Source of the DNA: Candidatus Hydrogenedentota bacterium | GTDB taxonomy: Bacteria > Hydrogenedentota > Hydrogenedentia > Hydrogenedentales > SLHB01 | NCBI GenBank assembly: GCA_020848835.1 | Contig: JADLHJ010000078.1 | Location: 1-64,000 of the forward strand | Direction: 5' to 3' | DNA: 64,000 nucleotides | In this document: positions 52,592-61,856 of the stretch, piece after piece | Layout: each line of letters begins with the position of its first letter | Position numbering within the stretch: position 1 is the stretch's first letter | The notes under the pieces: generated by a model | The model's database searches: none | Seen by the model: only the letters and a program-made list of their open reading frames with translations | What the model was told of the DNA's origin: nothing | Made by a program: the position numbers and the translations under genes

Positions 52592-54063
52592 TCGCTCCAG
52601 ATTGGATTTCGATTTCCGCAACTGCCGCCAACGAGTTGACTCTCGCCGAGCGCTTCGACGCGTACATCGTAACCGTCCGGAGAGTAGTCTATTACTTTGG
52701 AAACGTTCAATGTTCCCGTCCGCGACTTCCAATCCGATACATAGCTTGTCGAGGTAAATTCGAGCAGCGTCCGATCGATGTCACACCACGCAACGATATT
52801 TCTGGCAGACGCTGGCTCGTTCCATTTGGCCTTCGCCCCATCCACTGTAATGCCGTCGAGTTGTAGTTTAATTGTTACGGGCGCACTACCTGCCGTTCGG
52901 GGAGTCATGGTAACAATGACTGATCCACCGCTATTCACTCGTGCGTTGACTTCGGTGTTGGACGCAGAAGAAATGCTATACATGGTAAGATTCGGGCCTC
53001 CTTTTGGATCATGAGGACCCGGCAACGCCTGCAAAGTTTTCAATGCTTTGATCGGAACTTGATACAATTGGCCGTCTGACGCTATCGATAACTCGCGAGG
53101 CAGGGACATACAGCCGTTCCATCCCAAGCCTTCTTTAAATCCTCGCATCCATCCAACCAGGACCGTCGGCTCCGAGTCTCGGGGCAAATAAACATTCGAC
53201 GCATAAAACGAACCGTAGTCGAGCACCCCCTCTTTTTCAGGTGTGAATGAATAGCTATTCAATTCAAACGAACCTACAAAATATCTGAGTGGCTTATAAG
53301 GCGAGAAGATCAATACCCACTTTCCATCGAGTGGGAAAAAGTTGGGACATTCAAAAAACTCAACCGCAGACTTTGGCTGCCGATAGAGAATCCCGCGATA
53401 TATCCATTTATCAAGCGGCGGCGACTCCGCTTCAAAAATCGGAATGATCGCTTCATCCTTGGTATCCGCACCACAGACAAGAAACGTCCGTTCCTCTGCT
53501 TTGAAAATAAAGGGATCGCGCCAGTCTGGGCCAATCTCGAAGGGAACGGATTTCACATCCAGCATCGGGTTCTTCGGGTGCTTTTCCCATTTGATTAGAT
53601 CAGAATCGCCAATCGCTGCCCACTGTTCGTTCGGGCGCTTCTTCTCTGCGCTGGACACGCTGGTATAGAACAATATCGGCACGCCATCGCCATTGATAGC
53701 GGCGCAACCGGAAAACACATGCGCCTCGCCTTTGTCCTCAGACGGCCATAACGCAATCGGCAAATGTTCCCAATGCACGAGGTCCTTGCTCCGCGCGTGG
53801 CCCCAGTGCATATGACCCCACGCGTCGCCGTATGGATTGTGTTGATAAAACAGATGGTAGTAGCCATTGTAAAAAATCGTACCGTTCGGATCGTTCATCC
53901 AATTCGCAGGCGGACGGAAGTGATACACAGGCCGCGAAGGATCTTTGCTCGCCTTTTCCGTAGCCGCTTTCACGCTCTCTTCCGCGCGCTTCAGCGCCGC
54001 ATCGCGATACTCATCCGCACATGCCGCCACGCATAGCAACGCAACCGCGAATCGCATTATCAT
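52588..54063 (-). CDS. GH32 beta-fructosidase, exported (possible lipoprotein)
   Basis: Hydrolyses fructans, levan or sucrose-type beta-fructosides. The catalytic triad is visible: WMNDPNG (Asp58), WRDPF (Asp183) and ECPNFF (Glu238). The beta-propeller is followed by a C-terminal sandwich (LTMYSISSASNTEVNARV). The N-terminus MIMRFAVALLCVAACAD has a signal with a VAAC lipobox-like end, so a lipoprotein is possible. The ATG at 54063 lies two bases after the stop of the ceramidase-like gene and is preceded by AAGGGA; the track start is 27 codons too early. It is 491 residues. It forms a unit with the ceramidase-like gene upstream. Confidence 0.94.
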   Translation of the reverse strand: MIMRFAVALLCVAACADEYRDAALKRAEESVKAATEKASKDPSRPVYHFRPPANWMNDPNGTIFYNGYYHLFYQHNPYGDAWGHMHWGHARSKDLVHWEHLPIALWPSEDKGEAHVFSGCAAINGDGVPILFYTSVSSAEKKRPNEQWAAIGDSDLIKWEKHPKNPMLDVKSVPFEIGPDWRDPFIFKAEERTFLVCGADTKDEAIIPIFEAESPPLDKWIYRGILYRQPKSAVEFFECPNFFPLDGKWVLIFSPYKPLRYFVGSFELNSYSFTPEKEGVLDYGSFYASNVYLPRDSEPTVLVGWMRGFKEGLGWNGCMSLPRELSIASDGQLYQVPIKALKTLQALPGPHDPKGGPNLTMYSISSASNTEVNARVNSGGSVIVTMTPRTAGSAPVTIKLQLDGITVDGAKAKWNEPASARNIVAWCDIDRTLLEFTSTSYVSDWKSRTGTLNVSKVIDYSPDGYDVRVEALGESQLVGGSCGNRNPIWSD

Positions 54064-54065
54064 GG

Positions 54066-55346
54066 CTACAGTTTCCCTTGAAGTTTGTACAGGTTCAGCA
54101 GCGCCTTGTTCATAATCTCTTCCCCCGCACCTAGCGGCACCCACGACACGGCCGCATCCGCGCCGTACCCGCCTTCAGACGCCGCTTCAATCGTCGGAAA
54201 GTACATGTGATGCCCGTTGCAATAGCCGTTGAAGATCACCTTCACGCCACGCGAACGTTCCTTCAATCGGTTCGAGTGATTGCAGAAGTATTCGCCCGAT
54301 ACACCCACCCAATACAACTCGCCATTGATAAGCAGGCAAGTGAGATGCGGCTTAATCTCATCACCCTTCAATTCATCCATGAAGGCGTTTGCCAATTCTG
54401 GAAAGAACGCGGCGCCCAACAACATCTTGCTCGCGGGACTCGTGATTTGTGAGCGGGTCTTGTATGTAAAGACGTCGTCCATACCCTTAATCGACGGGTT
54501 GTCCGGCACCTTCGTCGTAATCGTTTCATTTACCTTTAACACTTCGCGCCCGACCGCCGCGCCGAATAAATCGATTGTCTGCGTCTGGTCGGTACTCTGA
54601 ATCGACATATCCCCCGCCGCGCCTTGCACAAACTGGCACTGCGCGCCCAGCGCTTGCTCGACCGTGTTCATCATGTGCCCCGGCCATTCCGCTGAAAATC
54701 GCAAGTCCTCGGCAGGCAGACGCGTCGGGTGCGCCTGATAATTCACCATCACCGCGATAGGCTTCCCATCCAACGCATCCACGCGCACAACGCTGAGTTC
54801 CGTGTCGCGCGCCTTCGGTTCGGATTTCTGCTGCCGGTTGCGGTTCATATCAATGTTCGCCGAACCCCAACCAATCTTCGCGGGCTGCGTTTTCGCCGCC
54901 GCCTCTTTAATCACTGCAATGATGTGATCAGGCAGCGCCTTTGCATAATCCACGCAATCCTGAAACTTCCCCTGCCCCTTTTCCGGCGCGTCCAATAACT
55001 CAATAACCGGACCATGGTGCGTATGCGATCCTGAAATCATCACAAACTGCACACCCGCATCCTCAAGGACAGCCTTGCGAATCTTCTCCATCATCGGATC
55101 CGTAGGCCCGCGACCGATATCCATCGTCACAATCGCCGCCTTCGTATCGCCCGCTTCAAACACCACGCACTTCGCAAAGAGTGGATCGATTACCCCCTGC
55201 GACAACGCGTCATGCCGCGCCCCGTATCCCCACATCGGCATCGGCTTCTGCGGCGTAATATCCACCTTCGCCGTCCCCGCCTTGAACTCCTGCGCGGAGG
55301 CAGTAAAAGCTGTCAGAGTGATTAGAAAGGAAAGAAAAATTCGCAT
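54066..55346 (-). CDS. Exported neutral/alkaline ceramidase-like protein
   Basis: N-terminal domain of the neutral ceramidase family, found in many bacterial proteins of unproven substrate. The signal peptide RIFLSFLITLTAFTASAQ is followed by FKAGTAKVDITPQKPMPMWGYGAR. Zn-ligand-type motifs follow: SGSHTHHGPVIEL and NYQAHPTRL. The central segment is GAAGDMSIQS. The start was moved from 55379 to the ATG at 55346, at the signal peptide, with GGGAG about nine bases upstream. The final part lacks the immunoglobulin-like domain of true ceramidases. It heads a two-gene unit with the GH32. The substrate may be another amide or ester. Confidence 0.85.
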   Translation of the reverse strand: MRIFLSFLITLTAFTASAQEFKAGTAKVDITPQKPMPMWGYGARHDALSQGVIDPLFAKCVVFEAGDTKAAIVTMDIGRGPTDPMMEKIRKAVLEDAGVQFVMISGSHTHHGPVIELLDAPEKGQGKFQDCVDYAKALPDHIIAVIKEAAAKTQPAKIGWGSANIDMNRNRQQKSEPKARDTELSVVRVDALDGKPIAVMVNYQAHPTRLPAEDLRFSAEWPGHMMNTVEQALGAQCQFVQGAAGDMSIQSTDQTQTIDLFGAAVGREVLKVNETITTKVPDNPSIKGMDDVFTYKTRSQITSPASKMLLGAAFFPELANAFMDELKGDEIKPHLTCLLINGELYWVGVSGEYFCNHSNRLKERSRGVKVIFNGYCNGHHMYFPTIEAASEGGYGADAAVSWVPLGAGEEIMNKALLNLYKLQGKL

Positions 55347-55446
55347 GGCCGCACGCTCCCATTGCCCAGTGAAGTGCATGAACTATAGCGATTAGACATG
55401 ATGCGATACCAGAATAGGAGAGGGTGCGCGCGAAGCGCTTTGGAGT

Positions 55447-55468
55447 GCGGCGCGGTAGCGCCGCTTTT
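55447..55468. repeat. GC-rich hairpin repeat-like element
   Basis: GCGGCGC-GGTA-GCGCCGC, seven pairs, followed by TTTTC on the plus strand, in the gap between the ceramidase-like gene and the radical SAM operon. It resembles short intergenic palindromes spread in many genomes; no second copy was found in this window. It could end a plus-strand transcript weakly. Confidence 0.4.
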
Positions 55469-55512
55469 CTTCGGAAAGTCCAGTAAAACGACGAAAGAGC
55501 AACAACCCGAAA

Positions 55513-56805
55513 CTAGATCATATTCGAAACAACATGCAATGCATGCCGCGGGTTCTTAATCGCGCGCTTGGCCATCTCCGTCCAACTGTAATTACGAAAC
55601 GCCTGACGCGCGCTGAGCTGCAAGAACAATCGCTTTTGCAGTGCGGGAGACATGTTCTCATTACAATTGAATGTATCCGGATCGCCCGCAGTAAACTTAT
55701 CCCAGGTCACACCAGCTTTCATGATCTGATCTTTAAACTCATCAAACAGTGCCGTACCCGGATACGGCGTCAGATAATGGATCGACGCAAAATCAATCTC
55801 CGCCTGCTTGATGAATTGCTGCGTGAGCCGCACATCTTCTTCCGTCTCACCCGGCGTGCCGATAATAAAACACCCGCGTACACGCAGGCCCGCCTCATGA
55901 ATGTGGCGCGCCGCCTGCATATTCTGCTCGACCGTCGCATGCTTCACCATGCGGTCTAGCATCCGCTGGCTGCCACTCTCGAACCCAATCGTGATCTGCA
56001 CACACCCCGCCCGCTTCATCAAGCGCAACACATCAGGGCGAATCCGCCGCGCATGGATCTGGCACTCCCACTTCAAGTGGTGCAGGTCGTGCGCGATCAT
56101 CGCGTCGCAGATTTCCCGAAAGCGATCGATGTCCGTCGCCATCAATTCGTCGTAAAACGCGATACTCTCAATATTGTGCTTATCGACGAGATACTTGATC
56201 TCTTCTACGACGCGCTCGGCGCTATGAAACCGCAGTTGCGTCTCACGCTTCGAATTGATGCAGTAATTACAAACGAAGGGGCAACCGCGGCTCGTGATAA
56301 TACCCAGCGTGCGGTAGGAGAACCCCGCGATCTCCTCCCCCGCCGCTGCGTATAAATCAAGGTTCAACTGATCGCGTCGAGGATCGGGCAACGCATCGAG
56401 CTGCGTCGGAACCTCCGGCTCGATGATACCCTCGAGTTTTCCCCGCGTAATCGCCTGCGGAAAACTCCATTCCGCCTCGCCGCGAATCACACAATCGCCG
56501 TGCTGAATCGCTTCATCCGGCATCGCCGTAGGGTGCGCGCCGCCCATCACTACAGTCAGACCGCGCTCTTCTTTGATGCGATCCGCAATCTCATACGCCC
56601 GCAACGCGTACATCGTCATAAACGATATACCGGCGATGTCCGGCTTAAATTCGTCTATACCCTGCCATACATCGTCGCCTGCGATTTCATCGATGATCCG
56701 CGTCTGGTGACCATCCGCCTGCAAAGTCGCCGACAAATACGCAAGCCCGAGATTTTCCTTCTTCAAGGACCTTGGCACACTCGGGTTTATCAGCGCGATC
56801 TTCAT
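55513..56805 (-). CDS. B12-binding-type radical SAM protein (last gene of the operon)
   Basis: Class-B-type radical SAM protein with an N-terminal cobalamin-binding-like Rossmann domain (IALINPSVPRSLKKENLGLAYLSATLQADGHQ, VVMGGAHPTAMPDEAI). The radical SAM barrel carries the [4Fe-4S] motif CPFVCNYC. Substrate-domain features follow: FYDELMATDIDRF, GFESGSQRMLDRM and GCFIIGTPGETEEDV. The DxHxxG signature is not seen, as is common for this group, so cobalamin binding is likely but not certain. It starts by a one-base overlap with the preceding radical SAM gene. Possible products include methylations or ring formations on a lipid or glycan. The substrate is unknown. Confidence 0.88.
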   Translation of the reverse strand: MKIALINPSVPRSLKKENLGLAYLSATLQADGHQTRIIDEIAGDDVWQGIDEFKPDIAGISFMTMYALRAYEIADRIKEERGLTVVMGGAHPTAMPDEAIQHGDCVIRGEAEWSFPQAITRGKLEGIIEPEVPTQLDALPDPRRDQLNLDLYAAAGEEIAGFSYRTLGIITSRGCPFVCNYCINSKRETQLRFHSAERVVEEIKYLVDKHNIESIAFYDELMATDIDRFREICDAMIAHDLHHLKWECQIHARRIRPDVLRLMKRAGCVQITIGFESGSQRMLDRMVKHATVEQNMQAARHIHEAGLRVRGCFIIGTPGETEEDVRLTQQFIKQAEIDFASIHYLTPYPGTALFDEFKDQIMKAGVTWDKFTAGDPDTFNCNENMSPALQKRLFLQLSARQAFRNYSWTEMAKRAIKNPRHALHVVSNMI

Positions 56806-58211
56806 CAGTGCGATCCCACAACCTTTAGCAACCGCTGCGCGCTATAACGGCCAAGACGCATCATGCCGCCAAAACCTTCGCGGCGAAACGCATTTCCAAA
56901 GTGGTGAAACAAAGTGCGTGGACGCCGCGTCATCATGTGCCACTGCCAGCGACGCCATGCGAAGTCATACATTTCCGCAATGTCATCGGCGGAATAGCCC
57001 GGATACGACACGACCGCTTCGCCCGAGGGATCGAACTGCATCCAACTGTCTTTCGTCAGCCAGCCGTTGCGCTTGGCGTTGTCGTAAAACGCAGTGCCGG
57101 GGTAGGGCGTCGCGATTGCAAATTGCAGCGTGTGCGTATTCAAGCGTAGCGCGAAATCGATGCTGCGTAGCGCACTCTCGCGCGTTTCGCCTGGCAACCC
57201 CACGAGAAAGTTCGCGTGCGTTTGAATACCGAACTCACGACAATCGCGAACCGTGCGCGCGACATCCTCCGGCTTCTGATCTTTCGGAATCTGACGCAGC
57301 ACTTCGGGGTCACCGCTTTCCACGCCAAACTTAATCGCCCGGCACCCAGCACGCGACATCGCCTCGATCACATCGCGATCGATAACGGCGTTCCCCATGC
57401 AACTAAACGGTATGCCGAATTTGCGCGATGAATATTCTTCGCAAAGTGCAAGGATATGTTTGCGGTTGATCGTGATCGTGTCGTCATCAAAATAGATTTC
57501 GTCCGGCGCGTACTTATCAATGAGCAACTGTATTTCATCGCACACGCGCTTCGGATCGCGGCGGCGATAGTTGCGCTTTCCTTCAAACGGCGCAATTGTG
57601 CAGAAACCACATTCGAGCGGGCACCCGCGCGACGTAAGCACCGTAACCGAACGCCCCATGCAAAATGGGTCGTTGTACTTCTCCATTACCATCGCGTCCC
57701 ACGGCGGCGCGGGAATGTCGTCGAGATCACGAATCATCGGCGCGAATTCTGCGTTAGGGTGCTGCGCGGTAACGAGCCACGGCTGCGCTTCAAGCGAAAG
57801 CGCTGTGGAAATAACCTGATCGTATTCGCCGCGAATAACACCGGCAAATCCGGCTTCAATATGTTCCGCAGGCGTCGCGGTCGCGTGCGCGCCACCCGCA
57901 ATGGTCCGCACACCAATGCGCCGCATGGTTTCCAAATCGTGCTGCCAACTCGGCGCACTCGTCTCCATAAAGACAATGTCCGGTTGAAACGCACGCGCCT
58001 CGGCATCAAGCTCATCCAACGACATTCCAACAGCGATGCAATCGATCAGCCGAGCCTCATGCCCATCCGCCATTAACCGCGACGTCGCATACGCCAACTG
58101 AAACGGAAACGGATGATAGTCAATCCCCGTCTTCTTTAGCTTGCGCCCGTGCGGCCAGCGCGATCCTGCGCGGCAGAACGGCCCAGGCGGATTTAGAAGC
58201 AACACGCGCAT
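56805..58211 (-). CDS. B12-binding-type radical SAM protein (paralogue)
   Basis: Related to the previous protein. N-terminal domain: VLLLNPPGPFCRAGSRWPHG, IVFMETSAPSWQHDLETM. [4Fe-4S] motif: RGCPLECGFCTIAPFEG. Barrel: EIYFDDDTITINRKH, KFGVESGDPEVLRQI, HANFLVGLPGETRESAL. The 468 residues include a C-terminal helical tail (YDFAWRRWQWHMMTRRPRTLFHHFGNAF). The stop shares one base with the next gene's start (TGATG), and the SPASM-type gene is one base upstream. Two such proteins plus a third at 60.4 kb suggest sequential modifications on one compound. Confidence 0.88.
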   Translation of the reverse strand: MRVLLLNPPGPFCRAGSRWPHGRKLKKTGIDYHPFPFQLAYATSRLMADGHEARLIDCIAVGMSLDELDAEARAFQPDIVFMETSAPSWQHDLETMRRIGVRTIAGGAHATATPAEHIEAGFAGVIRGEYDQVISTALSLEAQPWLVTAQHPNAEFAPMIRDLDDIPAPPWDAMVMEKYNDPFCMGRSVTVLTSRGCPLECGFCTIAPFEGKRNYRRRDPKRVCDEIQLLIDKYAPDEIYFDDDTITINRKHILALCEEYSSRKFGIPFSCMGNAVIDRDVIEAMSRAGCRAIKFGVESGDPEVLRQIPKDQKPEDVARTVRDCREFGIQTHANFLVGLPGETRESALRSIDFALRLNTHTLQFAIATPYPGTAFYDNAKRNGWLTKDSWMQFDPSGEAVVSYPGYSADDIAEMYDFAWRRWQWHMMTRRPRTLFHHFGNAFRREGFGGMMRLGRYSAQRLLKVVGSH

Positions 58212-58212
58212 G

Positions 58213-59346
58213 CTAGATGAACTCGTACTGCATGTCGTTGTCGATCATCGCTTCGTCGAGAATCTGGTTGTACTTCACAAAACGGCAATCGAGATTGTTG
58301 CACTCGTGCGGCTCGATGCCGTCAATCGCTTCCCAATGCTTCTGGCTGTACCACAACGCATCGAGCGGGGTTGTGAAACAATTGCCAATGGAATGTTTCT
58401 CCTTGCGATGGCGATAGTAACAACAAAGGTACACTTCGCCCATCGGATCAACGGTCAGTTGCAGCGGCGTGAGCCAGCACTTCGTCGTCATATTAATCTT
58501 GTCGGTGCCGCCAACGACCGGCATCTGCGGATATTTCTGCCGCAATTCGCGCATCTGAACGTTCACGGCCTGGCCTTGCTCCTCATTCAACTCAGAAGCT
58601 ACCAGACGCGCCGCCTTGAACTGTACGGAATCCACGCCAAGCCGAATCGCCACGCGTACGCACTCTTCCACTTCGTGATAGTTGTTCGCGTCGAGCACGA
58701 CCTTGATGCTGATGCGCACACCAGTCCCACGCTCTCGGCGCAGCGCGAGCATCCCCATGATGTTTTCACACACAGCTTCAAACCGCGCTTCCGGGGTCTT
58801 CGGCCGTTTCACACGATTCGCAGTCTCGGGCGTCGCGCCGTCAAATCCAACGCGCACATAACTCGCGCAATCCACCAACGCAGACGCTAGTTCGCCTTTA
58901 AGTTTAGTGCCATTCGTGAGCAGGCCAATGCTCGTGCCCTGCGATTTCATCTTGCGCACAAGCTCCGCGAGATGGGGATGCAGCGTCGGCTCGCCCCCGC
59001 CGCAAAACTCCACACCCCGCACGCCCAAAGCGTGCAGGTCGTCGCAGAGCTTGAACAACTTTTCCTTCGACATCACGCGGTCAAGGTCTTTGTTGGTATT
59101 CTCCGCGTTGTACTCGCACCACAAGCAATCCTGATTGCACACATACGTCGGATACACGATCGCCGTGCGCGGCGCGGGCATCTTTTTTTCTAGAATCATG
59201 CGCGCCTCGGTCCAGTGCGTCATGATCCGCGTCTGCAACGTATCGAATATCCCGGCCTCTTGGCCTGGCGTCGTGCCGAATCGTGGCTGCGCGATAGGCG
59301 GGAGTTGCGCCTCATCCTGAGGGGCGATTCCTGATTTCGGCGTCAT
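58213..59346 (-). CDS. Radical SAM protein with SPASM-like C-terminal cysteines
   Basis: Radical SAM enzyme of 377 residues. The barrel motif is YVCNQDCLWCEYNAEN (CxxxCxxC), followed by GVRGVEFCGGGEPTLHPHL and IGLLTNGTKL. The C-terminal part has CWLTPLQLTVDPMGEVYLCCYYRHRKEKHSIGNCF and CNNLDCRF, cysteines suited to auxiliary iron-sulfur clusters of SPASM or twitch type. The start is the ATG at 59346, overlapping the stop of the lipoprotein gene (ATGA); the track start is 47 codons too early. It is one base from the next radical SAM gene. SPASM enzymes often modify peptides, but no precursor peptide of that kind is evident. Confidence 0.9.
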   Translation of the reverse strand: MTPKSGIAPQDEAQLPPIAQPRFGTTPGQEAGIFDTLQTRIMTHWTEARMILEKKMPAPRTAIVYPTYVCNQDCLWCEYNAENTNKDLDRVMSKEKLFKLCDDLHALGVRGVEFCGGGEPTLHPHLAELVRKMKSQGTSIGLLTNGTKLKGELASALVDCASYVRVGFDGATPETANRVKRPKTPEARFEAVCENIMGMLALRRERGTGVRISIKVVLDANNYHEVEECVRVAIRLGVDSVQFKAARLVASELNEEQGQAVNVQMRELRQKYPQMPVVGGTDKINMTTKCWLTPLQLTVDPMGEVYLCCYYRHRKEKHSIGNCFTTPLDALWYSQKHWEAIDGIEPHECNNLDCRFVKYNQILDEAMIDNDMQYEFI

Positions 59347-59954
59347 GGTGCGCTCCCTTGGTTTGCGGCCGGTTGTTCCGATGTGGATGGTTTGCCCGTA
59401 AAATTTTTCTTCACCGAATCGCGGATGTTCTTCTTCACTGCGTCGCGCGTGGACGGCGACGCCTGCGGCGCGGGAATAATCATCCACAACGCCGGATCTG
59501 AATTGACGCCGCGCGCAGCCCGCATGCGTTTGATCACCAACCGCGCGAGACTCCGTCGCGAATCTTTCGTCAACCGGAACTTCTTGTCTTCGGTCACGTA
59601 GATCTGCACAAACGCCTTGTCTTTCAGCGTAAACGCCTTGCTTGTGAACACAGCGCCCTGCTCGGTCGAGGCTTGCAGCACATGCTTACCCTTCGGCAGT
59701 TTGATTTGATACTGCCCATCGTAGCTTTTCTCGTCCATCACAAAGTTGCGATCGAGAATTTTCTCGCCGTCCAACGTCACTTGCACATCCGCCGGGCCCG
59801 TCGCGCTTGGGTCTTCATTGAAGACTTTCATGAACAAGGTCCCGCGTTCCGGCAAGCGAATGTTCGCGCCGCCGCCCGAACCGCCACCGTCCGACTCGCA
59901 ATTGCTCGCGAGAAGGGCGGCCAAAATACATACCGCGCGCAGGACCCAGCGCAC
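59343..59954 (-). CDS. Lipoprotein of unknown function, paralogue B
   Basis: The signal peptide VCILAALLASNC ends in a lipobox (LASNC), so a membrane-anchored lipoprotein is expected. A small beta-rich domain (about residues 45-120) includes DVQVTLDGEKILDRNFV, IKLPKGKHVLQASTEQGAVF and FTLKDKAFVQIYV. It is clearly related to the neighbouring gene's protein. A basic C-terminal tail follows (RRSLARLVIKRMRAARG, KKNIRDSVKKNF). The GTG start at 59954 has GGAGG eight bases upstream. It lies between the paralogue and the SPASM radical SAM gene with overlaps. I do not recognise a family. Confidence 0.82.
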   Translation of the reverse strand: MRWVLRAVCILAALLASNCESDGGGSGGGANIRLPERGTLFMKVFNEDPSATGPADVQVTLDGEKILDRNFVMDEKSYDGQYQIKLPKGKHVLQASTEQGAVFTSKAFTLKDKAFVQIYVTEDKKFRLTKDSRRSLARLVIKRMRAARGVNSDPALWMIIPAPQASPSTRDAVKKNIRDSVKKNFTGKPSTSEQPAANQGSAP

Positions 59955-59955
59955 A

Positions 59956-60396
59956 CTACACACCTCCCTGGCCCGGCATTACGTAAATAGGCTGGTTCGA
60001 AACCGAAAAGCTGAATTCCGAAGGCAGGCCCTTTTGCTTCGGCGAGAAATACAGCGCGCCGAACAGCGTGTCTTTGATCTCAAATGTACGCGCTATCTCC
60101 GCGTTGCCCTTGATCGTCTTGGCGCGAATCTCGTGTGTCCCCGGCGGCAGGTTAAACCGGAAGCGATCGTCGTGTTGCCCGCGCTGACTGCTGAAGCTGC
60201 GGTTCATTGCCAGATCGCCATCAATCCATATTTTGACATCGAGCGGCACGCCATCGAAGCCCATCTGATCCACATACACGCGTAGATGGAAATTTCCATT
60301 TGGATCCTCGAACGGCGCCGCCTCGTGCGCGGGCATGTGCATACACCCCGCGACTGCAACCGCCACCACACAAAACGCAAAAAACTGTTTCATCAT
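59956..60396 (-). CDS. Lipoprotein of unknown function, paralogue A
   Basis: A small lipoprotein with lipobox VAGC in FFAFCVVAVAVAGC. The beta domain has the same pattern as its neighbour: DVKIWIDGDLAMNRSF, FNLPPGTHEIRAKTIKGNAEI and FEIKDTLFGALYF. It is 146 residues and lacks the basic tail of the paralogue. The start ATG overlaps the stop of the upstream radical SAM gene by one base (TAATG). Both lipoproteins might be the periplasmic or outer-membrane part of the system made by the radical SAM enzymes. The function is unknown. Confidence 0.82.
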   Translation of the reverse strand: MMKQFFAFCVVAVAVAGCMHMPAHEAAPFEDPNGNFHLRVYVDQMGFDGVPLDVKIWIDGDLAMNRSFSSQRGQHDDRFRFNLPPGTHEIRAKTIKGNAEIARTFEIKDTLFGALYFSPKQKGLPSEFSFSVSNQPIYVMPGQGGV

Positions 60397-61856
60397 TAGT
60401 TGTTCCCCACAAATCCCACATATGTTTTTTCTTTATTGCCAAAATAACTCACAAAACTTTTCACCCCGTGCAACTTCGCACGCAGATCGGCCATATTCTG
60501 GATATTGCGCAACATTCGCCACATTTGCCCGGGCCGCAAATAAAAACTGCGCAACCCTTCATCAATGAAACTATTGATCTGTTCTGCGCTCAAGCCCGGC
60601 AATTGCTGCGTGGAACGCTGCTCGAAATTGTCGTCCACCCAATCGCGCCACTTCGTTTGCTGGAGATACCCGTTCTCCTGCGCCCATTTGTAATAGGACG
60701 TCCCCGGGTACGCCACGACCGCAGTAAACTGCGCCGTGTCGATCGGCAATTGCTGCGACAGATCGAGGGTCTTCCGCGCTGTTTCGGCGGTCTCGCCCGG
60801 CCCGCCAAACATGAAGCAACCGTGTACGCGGATGCCTGCGTTGTGCGCGTTATGCGCGAAGCGGTGCATCTGCGCGACCGTTGCGCCCTTCTTCACGTTG
60901 TTCAGTACTTGCTGATCGCCGAACTCGAATCCCACGCACAACCAGCGGCACCCCGACCGTTTCATCAGTTTTAATACTTCGAGATCGTTTACATCCACGC
61001 GCGCGTTCGCGCTCCACGAAATGTTCAGGTTGCGACGAATCATCGTCTCACACAGTTCTACAAGACGGTCCTGTGAACTGCGCATCGTCAGCGTATCGTC
61101 TTCGAACATGATCTCTTGCAGGTTCGGGAATAGTTTCTTGTCGTACTCGATCTCATCGCAGACGTTATCGGCGCTGCGCGTACGATAGCTATGCCCGTTC
61201 ATCACCTGCGGCAACTGGCAGAACGTACATTTCGCGCGACACCCACGTCCGCTCAGCAGCGTCACGAATGGAAATAGCTTTCCGAAATCGTGGTAGTCGT
61301 TGATGTCCACGTGCTTCCACGCGGGAAACGCGAGTTCGTCGAGGTTCTCAATATAGGGACGCGATGGATTACACACATATTGCGAACCATCCATCCACGC
61401 CAACCCCGCGCATTCTTTAATCGCGACACCATTCGCAAGGTCGCGAATCGTGTAGTCGTACTCCGCAATCGCGACGGCATCCAGGGCACCGTTCGCATTG
61501 CGCAAGGTATCTTCAGGTTCAGCGGTCACATGCGGACCGATCATTACATGTAAGCCGCCCAGCGCGTCTTTGCACAAACGCGCCGACTCGATGTCCGCGT
61601 CGATCGACGGCGTCGTCGCCTGATATACGACCATGTCCGGCGCGAAAGTTTTCAGCTTCTGAATCGCAATTTCCGTCGGCATGTTTTTGGCCTGCGCATC
61701 GAGAAAGTAAATCTCGTGCCCAGCCGCCTCAACCACGCCCGCACAGGTGCAGAAATAATCCGGATGCCGCTGCACGCGCCCACGCGAACGCGCAAACCAC
61801 CGCGCGGACTTCGTGAAGTCTTTGCCAAACATCGGATTTAAAAAAGCAACGCGCAT
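60396..61856 (-). CDS. B12-binding-type radical SAM protein (first of three)
   Basis: The 486-residue radical SAM enzyme has an N-terminal B12-type domain (VAFLNPMFGKDFTKSARWFARSRGRVQRHPDY, VVYQATTPSIDADIESARLC, HVMIGPHVTAEPEDTL). Its [4Fe-4S] motif is RGCRAKCTFC. The barrel continues with IMFEDDTLTMRSSQDRLVE, WLCVGFEFGDQQVLNNV and GCFMFGGPGETAETA. The start at 61856 overlaps the nudix stop by one base (TGATG), with the track's extra four residues removed. It precedes the lipoprotein pair. Confidence 0.88.
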   Translation of the reverse strand: MRVAFLNPMFGKDFTKSARWFARSRGRVQRHPDYFCTCAGVVEAAGHEIYFLDAQAKNMPTEIAIQKLKTFAPDMVVYQATTPSIDADIESARLCKDALGGLHVMIGPHVTAEPEDTLRNANGALDAVAIAEYDYTIRDLANGVAIKECAGLAWMDGSQYVCNPSRPYIENLDELAFPAWKHVDINDYHDFGKLFPFVTLLSGRGCRAKCTFCQLPQVMNGHSYRTRSADNVCDEIEYDKKLFPNLQEIMFEDDTLTMRSSQDRLVELCETMIRRNLNISWSANARVDVNDLEVLKLMKRSGCRWLCVGFEFGDQQVLNNVKKGATVAQMHRFAHNAHNAGIRVHGCFMFGGPGETAETARKTLDLSQQLPIDTAQFTAVVAYPGTSYYKWAQENGYLQQTKWRDWVDDNFEQRSTQQLPGLSAEQINSFIDEGLRSFYLRPGQMWRMLRNIQNMADLRAKLHGVKSFVSYFGNKEKTYVGFVGNN

